In this document: piece by piece, positions 5,746-8,263 of the stretch
Layout of the letters: every line of letters starts with the position of its first letter
Numbering within the stretch: the stretch's first letter is position 1
NCBI GenBank assembly: GCA_964508495.1
Contig: CAZDUA010000009.1
Span: 1-8,263 of the forward strand
Direction: 5' to 3'
From: CABMGU01 sp964508495
Lineage (GTDB): Archaea; Nanobdellota; Nanobdellia; Woesearchaeales; ARS49
Length of the DNA: 8,263 bases
The notes under the pieces: model-generated
Databases searched by the model: none
Seen by the model: the letters and a program-made list of their open reading frames with translations, nothing else
Told to the model about the DNA's origin: nothing
Program-made: the position numbers and the translations under genes

Positions 5746-6311
5746 AGTATGCCTGGTATCAATCTCTTAGTATCATCTTTGTATGACATCCATCTGTCTC
5801 CGAACTTGTCCAATAGTGCTCTTTCTTCTTGGCTGATTCTATAGAGTACGCTTGGTAAGAATAGCATTATTGTTAGTGCTAATCCCCAGATGCTTCCCAT
5901 TGCTAGGCAAAAGCCGAGCATCATTAATAGCAATGCGCTTTTGTTTGGGTGTCTTATTTTTGAGTATAATCCTGTTTGTGCTGCTGAAAAGCTCGCGCTT
6001 AGTCTTTCTTCAAACGTTTTTTCTTCGTATAATTGTTTTCTCGCAATCAACTGCAACATTCCTCCTAGGAAGAATACGATGATGCCTGTCCACATGAACG
6101 CGTCTGCGACTGGTTGTTTGCTGGTGTAGTATGCTATTGCTATTCCTGCTGTTACTGCTCCTGTGATGAATTCTAGTATTATGCTTTCGTTGCTGTGCGT
6201 TTTTGCTGTTTTGAATATTAGTGCGCGGACTAATTTCTTGCCCAGCATTCCTAGGCCTACTATTATTAGTAATGCGACAACTGCTGCGAGAACTTTGAGC
6301 GTGTTTACCAT
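5742..6311 (-). CDS. Isoprenylcysteine carboxyl methyltransferase (ICMT)-like membrane protein
   Basis: This 189-residue protein has about five hydrophobic segments, near residues 6-24, 45-62, 72-90, 124-140 and 141-156. The C-terminal third has the ICMT/PEMT signature. RHP is at 120-122 and E162-E163 lies in RISQEERALLDKFG. It ends with a W-M-S-Y segment and KRLIPGIL. In characterised members this region binds S-adenosylmethionine at the membrane face. ICMT itself methylates prenylated C-terminal cysteines. In prokaryotes the same fold also occurs in phospholipid N-methyltransferases and uncharacterised proteins, so the substrate is not assigned. The usual RHPxYxG is RHPNKSA here, with Lys in place of Tyr. 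It starts at the ATG 6311, 27 bp from a TATA box, and overlaps sppA by four bases. Confidence 0.8.
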   Translation of the reverse strand: MVNTLKVLAAVVALLIIVGLGMLGKKLVRALIFKTAKTHSNESIILEFITGAVTAGIAIAYYTSKQPVADAFMWTGIIVFFLGGMLQLIARKQLYEEKTFEERLSASFSAAQTGLYSKIRHPNKSALLLMMLGFCLAMGSIWGLALTIMLFLPSVLYRISQEERALLDKFGDRWMSYKDDTKRLIPGIL

Positions 6312-6334
6312 TGGGGTGTGTTTGAGAAGTCTTG

Positions 6335-6341
6335 TTTAAAT
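6335..6341 (-). promoter_or_regulatory. TATA box of the ICMT-like gene and sppA
   Basis: Minus-strand ATTTAAA is centred 27 bp upstream of the ATG at 6311 and lies just after the Nudix gene's stop. It probably drives the ICMT-sppA pair as one transcript that is leaderless for the first gene. Confidence 0.55.
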
Positions 6342-6350
6342 GGTTTTTGT

Positions 6351-6749
6351 TTAGAGCAGTCCTTCTTTTATGAGTCTGGGTACTATGAACAATTCCAATA
6401 TTGGCGCTATTGTTATGCCTTTTTTCTTGTAGTCTCTGTCTATCCATAGAAAACCATCTACTTTGTCGTGCGGGTTAAGTTTTATTTCTCCGCTCAATTC
6501 CATGAAATAGCAGGGCATTCTGATTGTTTGCCCGTCGTAAGTGTTTCCTTCAAACGTGTCGTAGTATTTCGGGTTTACTGGATTGCATCCTAGTTCTTCT
6601 TTAACTTCCCTGTTGAGGCACTGTATGTCTGTTTCCCCAGGTTCGATTTTTCCGCCTACTGATATGTGGTCGTTTAGCCCTTTTTTGTGGACTACGAGCA
6701 ACTTCTTGTCTCTTATGCAGATTCCGCCTATCTTATTGATGTCAGCGAT
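6351..6749 (-). CDS. Nudix hydrolase with non-standard start codon
   Basis: The Nudix box GX5EX7REUXEEXGU is complete: G33, E39, R47-E48 and E51-E52-L53-G54 (numbering from the proposed start). Such enzymes hydrolyse nucleoside diphosphate derivatives using Mg2+ held by the Nudix glutamates. The first standard start codon, TTG at 6701, would begin at LLVVHKK and delete most of the first beta strand. The frame remains open upstream and encodes DINKIGGICIRDKK (residues 3-16), a normal Nudix N-terminus. No ATG, GTG or TTG occurs between that segment and the in-frame stop at 6756-6758. I propose ATC at 6749, nine bases after GAGGAG at 6759-6764, giving 132 residues. ATC at 6740 or ATA at 6731, or a sequence error, are alternatives. 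It overlaps the end of nth by eight bases, fitting a joint role in oxidised-nucleotide clearance. Confidence 0.75.
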   Translation of the reverse strand: MADINKIGGICIRDKKLLVVHKKGLNDHISVGGKIEPGETDIQCLNREVKEELGCNPVNPKYYDTFEGNTYDGQTIRMPCYFMELSGEIKLNPHDKVDGFLWIDRDYKKKGITIAPILELFIVPRLIKEGLL

Positions 6750-7392
6750 GGTGAGTTACTCCTCTTCTTTTGCAGTATTTATAGATTGGGCATTTAGAGC
6801 AGAAAGGCGAGATTGGCGCGCATATTGTTTTTCCGTGAGCGACAAACGTGTCGTTTATGAGCTGCCAGTGTTTTCTCGGCACTAGTTTCTCAAGAGCTTG
6901 CTCTGTGTCTTCCGGCATTTTTGTTTTAACCCATCCTAATCTGTTGCTTATTCTGTGCACGTGTGTGTCAACCGGTATTGCGTCTTTCTGGAAAGAATAT
7001 ACGAGTACGCAGTTTGCTACTTTCCTGCCAACTCCGGGAAGTTCAATCAACTGTTCCATCGTGTCCGGCACTTTGCCGTCAAACTTTTCTAAAAGCATTT
7101 TGGCGGAATTAATTATGTTTTTTGTTTTGGCGTTGTAGAATCCTATCCTTTTGATTATTTTTTTGACTTCTTTCGCGTCCGCGTTTGCTAGTTTTTGTGC
7201 TGTTGGATATTTCTCAAATAATTTTTCAGCGATTACTTCAGTAACCTCATCTCTTGCACGTGCGCTCAGAATTGTAGAAATCAAAACTTTGAACGGCTCG
7301 TATTTTTCCCCCATTCTTCCGAGCATTGTTGTAGTGCCCTGTTGTTTTGAAAGTATGCTTAGCACTTTGTCAATTTCTTTATGTGTTGGCAT
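6742..7392 (-). CDS. nth: Endonuclease III (DNA glycosylase/AP lyase)
   Basis: This 216-residue enzyme removes oxidised pyrimidines and cuts the abasic site. The helix-hairpin-helix-GPD region is clear: LPGVGRKVAN at 118-127 contains the catalytic lysine K124, and D142 lies in VDTHVHR. The C-terminal [4Fe-4S] loop has the spacing C191-x6-C198-x2-C201-x5-C207, exactly that of Nth. Motif LSARARDEVT at 42-51 replaces the bacterial LSAQATD, an Arg-containing variant like that of archaeal relatives. The length is normal. The ATG at 7392 fits a TATA box 26.5 bp upstream, giving a leaderless mRNA. The gene is divergent from the lipoprotein gene and leads into the overlapping Nudix gene. Its last codons supply the possible ribosome binding site of the latter. 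Confidence 0.95.
   Translation of the reverse strand: MPTHKEIDKVLSILSKQQGTTTMLGRMGEKYEPFKVLISTILSARARDEVTEVIAEKLFEKYPTAQKLANADAKEVKKIIKRIGFYNAKTKNIINSAKMLLEKFDGKVPDTMEQLIELPGVGRKVANCVLVYSFQKDAIPVDTHVHRISNRLGWVKTKMPEDTEQALEKLVPRKHWQLINDTFVAHGKTICAPISPFCSKCPIYKYCKRRGVTHHR
6759..6764 (-). promoter_or_regulatory. Candidate Shine-Dalgarno site for the Nudix gene
   Basis: GAGGAG on the minus strand falls within the Arg-Arg-Gly codons near the end of nth. It lies nine bases before the ATC at 6749, a good ribosome-binding distance, and is the main argument for placing the non-standard start there. Purine-rich Arg codons could produce it by chance. Confidence 0.4.
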
Positions 7393-7414
7393 ATTTTTGT
7401 GTGTATGAACAAGA

Positions 7415-7422
7415 TTTATATA
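7415..7422. promoter_or_regulatory. Single TATA box shared by divergent nth and lipoprotein genes
   Basis: TTTATATA is centred at 7418.5, exactly 26.5 bp from both the ATG at 7392 (-) and the ATG at 7445 (+). Read on the other strand it is TATATAAA, a good TATA box in either direction. No second TATA element is visible in the 52-bp gap. Purines sit just before it on the plus side (ACAAGA), as expected for a BRE; on the minus side the flank is GCTAGA. Confidence 0.65.
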
Positions 7423-7444
7423 TCTAGCGCAAGACTTTATTGTT

Positions 7445-8263
7445 ATGAAAAAGCTGGTGCTTCTTTTGTTGCTTGTGGCTTGTGTTGGTCAGGCTCCGGA
7501 AGCGCCTGTTGTTGAAAGGCCCTTTGTTGAAGCGCCTTTGATAATCCAGCCAACTTCGTTCCCGCTTCCGCCCGTGGTTGAGACTTGTGTTGATTCTGAT
7601 GGAAGTGATGCTTTTGTGAAAGGTAAAGTTGTGAAGGGTACGAAAATCTTGGAAGATTCTTGTCTGTCTTTGAAGTCTGATTCCGGCCCGATTTCCATCT
7701 CAAAAGTTATTGAATACGTTTGCGAGAACAATGAGATTGTTGCAACTCCTGTTGATTGTTCTCTTGGCTGTTTGCGTGGTACTTGTTTGGGTGATGTTGA
7801 AAAGCAGTTTTTAGTAAAAGATGGACAGTGCAATTCTGTTGGAGGCTTTTTAATCACAAATTGCCTTGATGGTTGCTTGGATAAAACGATGTGCGCTCCT
7901 GCTCCTGTTAAGACAAAGAGCATAACGCTTCCTTTCCAGCTTTCTTGCTTGGTGCCAACTGAGGAGTGGGTGATTAACAAGTGGTTTGATTTTGAAGTCC
8001 CTAGGGCAATGGATGTTTTGTTTTTTGTTGACATTTCTGGAAGTGAGTTTGCCTTGGTTGAAGTTCGTGACTCAGAAGGAAAGCTCGTTGTTGCCCCTTT
8101 GAACAAGAAGCGCATTAGCAATAATCGTTGTTTTACTGATGCTTCGAGTTTTGCGCGTGCTTCTTTGCAGAAGGGCAAATACGAAGTGAGAGTTGGCGCG
8201 AAGGGTGAGGGTTCTGAGAAGTTCCGTTCTTTGAAAGCTAAGAATTTTGCTGTTGCTGTTATT
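7445..8263 (+). CDS. Cys-rich lipoprotein, secreted (partial at window end)
   Basis: The frame runs from the ATG at 7445 to the last base without a stop, 273 codons so far. The start MKKLVLLLLLVAC has a lipobox V11-A12-C13, so C13 is the likely lipidated residue; a Pro/Val-rich linker follows to about residue 47. A Cys module covers 48-114: C48-V-D-S-D-G, C73, E90-Y-V-C93, then C105-S-L-G-C109 and C114. I associate this pattern with secreted DPANN archaeal proteins. A shorter repeat follows, C129, C140-L-D-G-C144 and C150. From about 165 the chain looks like a beta-rich extracellular domain with C168 and C229, which may pair. The function is unknown; a surface or binding role is inferred. The gene is divergent from nth and shares its promoter region. 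Confidence 0.88.
   Translation, partial: MKKLVLLLLLVACVGQAPEAPVVERPFVEAPLIIQPTSFPLPPVVETCVDSDGSDAFVKGKVVKGTKILEDSCLSLKSDSGPISISKVIEYVCENNEIVATPVDCSLGCLRGTCLGDVEKQFLVKDGQCNSVGGFLITNCLDGCLDKTMCAPAPVKTKSITLPFQLSCLVPTEEWVINKWFDFEVPRAMDVLFFVDISGSEFALVEVRDSEGKLVVAPLNKKRISNNRCFTDASSFARASLQKGKYEVRVGAKGEGSEKFRSLKAKNFAVAVI

Noticed and set aside
7489..8178. Long open frame on the minus strand (229 codons) opposite the lipoprotein gene
   Set aside because: It lies inside the plus-strand lipoprotein frame, which has a lipobox, a fitting promoter and conserved Cys modules. The minus frame has a Ser/Thr/Lys-rich composition with no recognisable motif.
1..8263. CRISPR array, insertion sequence, tRNA or rRNA
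   Set aside because: No regularly spaced direct repeats, transposase-like frame, terminal inverted repeats, or tRNA/rRNA-like segments were seen; almost all DNA is occupied by protein genes and the gaps are short.

Overview
The window is compact archaeal DNA with 14 protein genes, two of them cut by the window edges. No RNA gene, CRISPR array or mobile element was seen. Archaeal origin is supported by a recognisable translation initiation factor aIF-1A, a Dph2-type diphthamide enzyme, and TATA boxes about 26-29 bp upstream of most start codons, the spacing expected for leaderless mRNAs. Small genes, overlapping ends and a Cys-rich lipoprotein module I associate with DPANN secreted proteins suggest a DPANN-like lineage (Woesearchaeota or Pacearchaeota type). 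That placement is inference, because no rRNA is present.

Layout. 1-159: C-terminal dockerin I domain of a secreted protein. 219-1145: thioredoxin reductase. 1179-1427: 82-residue anchored six-cysteine protein. 1424-1765 (-): aIF-1A with a polyglutamine tract. 1804-2622 (-): probable Zn-dependent phospholipase C-like protein. 2688-3437 (+): DEDD exonuclease of the RNase H-like YprB type. 3426-3641 (-): 71-residue two-helix membrane protein. 3716-4417 (+): Dph2-like protein without the first domain, coupled by a GTGA overlap to a DUF192 lipoprotein (4414-4815). 4804-6311 (-): ICMT-like membrane methyltransferase followed by SppA, joined by an ATGA overlap. 6351-7392 (-): endonuclease III (nth) followed by a Nudix hydrolase whose natural N-terminus has no standard start codon. 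7445-8263 (+): Cys-rich lipoprotein running off the end.

How the genes work together. nth and the Nudix gene form a plausible oxidative DNA damage pair: base excision plus nucleotide-pool cleaning. Thioredoxin reductase sits beside a small Cys-rich exported protein, possibly a thiol/disulfide link, though the two appear to have separate promoters. ICMT-like protein and SppA are a membrane protein-processing pair. aIF-1A and Dph2 belong to translation. The rest are envelope or unknown proteins.

Most of the window is housekeeping; I see no large undescribed system. The points most worth a second look are the two-domain Dph2 lacking its first cluster cysteine, the missing canonical start of the Nudix gene, and one TATA box exactly midway (26.5 bp) between the divergent starts of nth and the lipoprotein gene.
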